Assembly: GCF_029931775.1 (NCBI RefSeq)
Contig: NC_079324.1
Span: forward strand, 55,766,402 to 55,830,401
Direction: 5' to 3'
DNA: 64,000 nucleotides
Origin: Euleptes europaea
Taxonomy: Eukaryota; Chordata; Lepidosauria; Squamata; Sphaerodactylidae
Program-made: the position numbers and the translations under genes
The notes under the pieces: generated by a model
Seen by the model: the letters and a program-made list of their open reading frames with translations, nothing else
Databases searched by the model: none
Told to the model about the DNA's origin: nothing
Shown: one piece after another, positions 63,160-64,000 of the stretch
Layout of the letters: every line of letters begins with the position of its first letter
Position numbering within the stretch: the first letter of the stretch is position 1

Positions 63160-63275
63160 TATCTGAAGAAGTGAGCAGTGGCTCATGAAAGCTCCTACCC
63201 TGCCAGGTTTGTTAGTCTTTAAGGTGCTATTGGACTCTTCCTCTTTTCTACTGCTATTGACAGATTAACATGGCT
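63160..63275. repeat. Dispersed repeat family X, reverse
   Basis: ATTATCTGAAGAAGTGAGC, CATGAAAGCTCCTACCCTGC, TAGTCTTTAAGGTGC and TTAACATGGCTACCC. Confidence 0.5.
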
Positions 63276-63279
63276 ACCC

Positions 63280-63820
63280 ATTGTGTCCAGAGGAGGGTAA
63301 CAAAGATGGTGAAGGGTCTGGAGACCAAGTCCTATGAGGAAAGGTTGAAGGATCTGGGTATGTTTAGCCTGAAGAGGAGAAGACTGAGAGGGGATATGAT
63401 AACCATGTTCAAGTATTTGAGGGGCTGTCATAGAGAGGATAGTGCCGAGTTGTTTTCTGTTGCCCCAGAAGGTCGGACAAGAAACAATGGGTTGAAATTA
63501 GATCAAAAGAGTTTCCGTCTAAATATTAGGAAGAACTTTCTAACAGTTAGAGAGGTTCCTCAGTGGAACAGGCTTCCTCAGGAGATGGTGAGCTCTCCTT
63601 CCCTGGACGTTTTTAAGCACAGGCTAGATTCCCATCTGTCAGCAATGCTGATTCTATGACCTTAGGCAGTTCATGAGAGGAAGGGCATCTTGGCCATCTT
63701 CTGGGCATGGAGTAGGGATCACTGGGGGTGTGGCGGGGAGGTAGCTGTGAATTTTTTGCATTGTGCAGGGGGTTGGACTAGATGGCCCTGGTGACCCCTT
63801 CCAACTCTATGATTCTTTGA
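63280..63820 (+). mobile_element. CR1 LINE 3' end, long open frame
   Basis: Forward frame: CVQRRVTKMVKGLETKSYEE, RLKDLGMFSLKRRRLRGDMI, MFKYLRGCHREDSAELFSV, FRLNIRKNFLTVREVPQWNR and LDVFKHRLDSHLSAMLIL-stop, then the 3' UTR to CTATGATTCTTTGAT. About 125 codons without a break, so one of the younger CR1 copies. Confidence 0.9.
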
Positions 63821-64000
63821 TCTATCTGCAACAGTCAGATTGGGCCCAAACTGCTGTTTGCTACATGATAGGCGTACACGAATAGTACTGAAAACGACAT
63901 TCATTACCAAACTATGTCAGAGTCGAACGAAATACCCATGCCACTCCAGTTTTCCAAGATGGCCCCCACTGGGATGTTAAGAAGCAGGGAAAAGAATTTT

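Overview
The window is vertebrate nuclear DNA, most likely from a squamate reptile (lizard). It contains two vertebrate genes with canonical GT-AG exons. The interspersed repeats are those of a lizard genome: CR1 and L2-like LINE ends, Bov-B LINE 3' ends, several abundant tRNA-derived SINE families, 5S-rRNA-derived SINEs, hAT/Tc1/Tigger DNA transposons and Penelope-type hammerhead-ribozyme repeats. No retrovirus-like element was recognised. I cannot fix the species.

Layout. All genes lie on the minus strand. The right half (about 31.5-64 kb) is the 3' two-thirds of ULK1, the autophagy-initiating Ser/Thr kinase. Fifteen coding exons are placed with consistent phases. They run from inside the Ser/Pro-rich spacer (62.98 kb) to the stop codon at 36.24 kb, followed by a probable 4.7 kb 3' UTR. 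The kinase-domain exons lie beyond 64 kb. The middle (13.7-22.5 kb) is a complete PUS1, the tRNA/mRNA pseudouridine synthase: a non-coding first exon in a TATA-bearing CpG island, then five coding exons encoding 402 aa. At the left edge (1.4-2.07 kb) a second CpG island carries a minus-strand splice donor. By synteny with the mammalian order ULK1-PUS1-EP400 it is probably the first, untranslated exon of EP400, whose body would lie left of base 1.

The gene products are not known to act together. ULK1 and PUS1 are conserved tandem neighbours with separate promoters and separate poly(A) signals. Between PUS1 and ULK1 (22.6-31.5 kb) is a LINE- and SINE-rich spacer with one repeat-free stretch (24.8-25.3 kb) that reads like a conserved regulatory element and contains a CTCF-like site.

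The non-genic sequence holds the unusual material. (i) A 248-bp near-perfect inverted dimer of a Penelope-type repeat lies in the last ULK1 intron, with a consensus hammerhead ribozyme core in ULK1-sense orientation; a single copy with an 11-bp target duplication lies in an upstream intron. (ii) A Tc1 transposon fragment has two internal deletions, each apparently filled with telomere-like (TTAGGG)n sequence. (iii) Six small hAT elements have perfect 8-bp target duplications, several nested in other repeats. (iv) A 46-bp perfect inverted repeat is flanked by a 16-bp direct repeat. (v) There is a 365-bp purine-only-type tract inside a hAT copy. (vi) A possible unassigned terminal exon on the minus strand lies at 5.4-6.3 kb.
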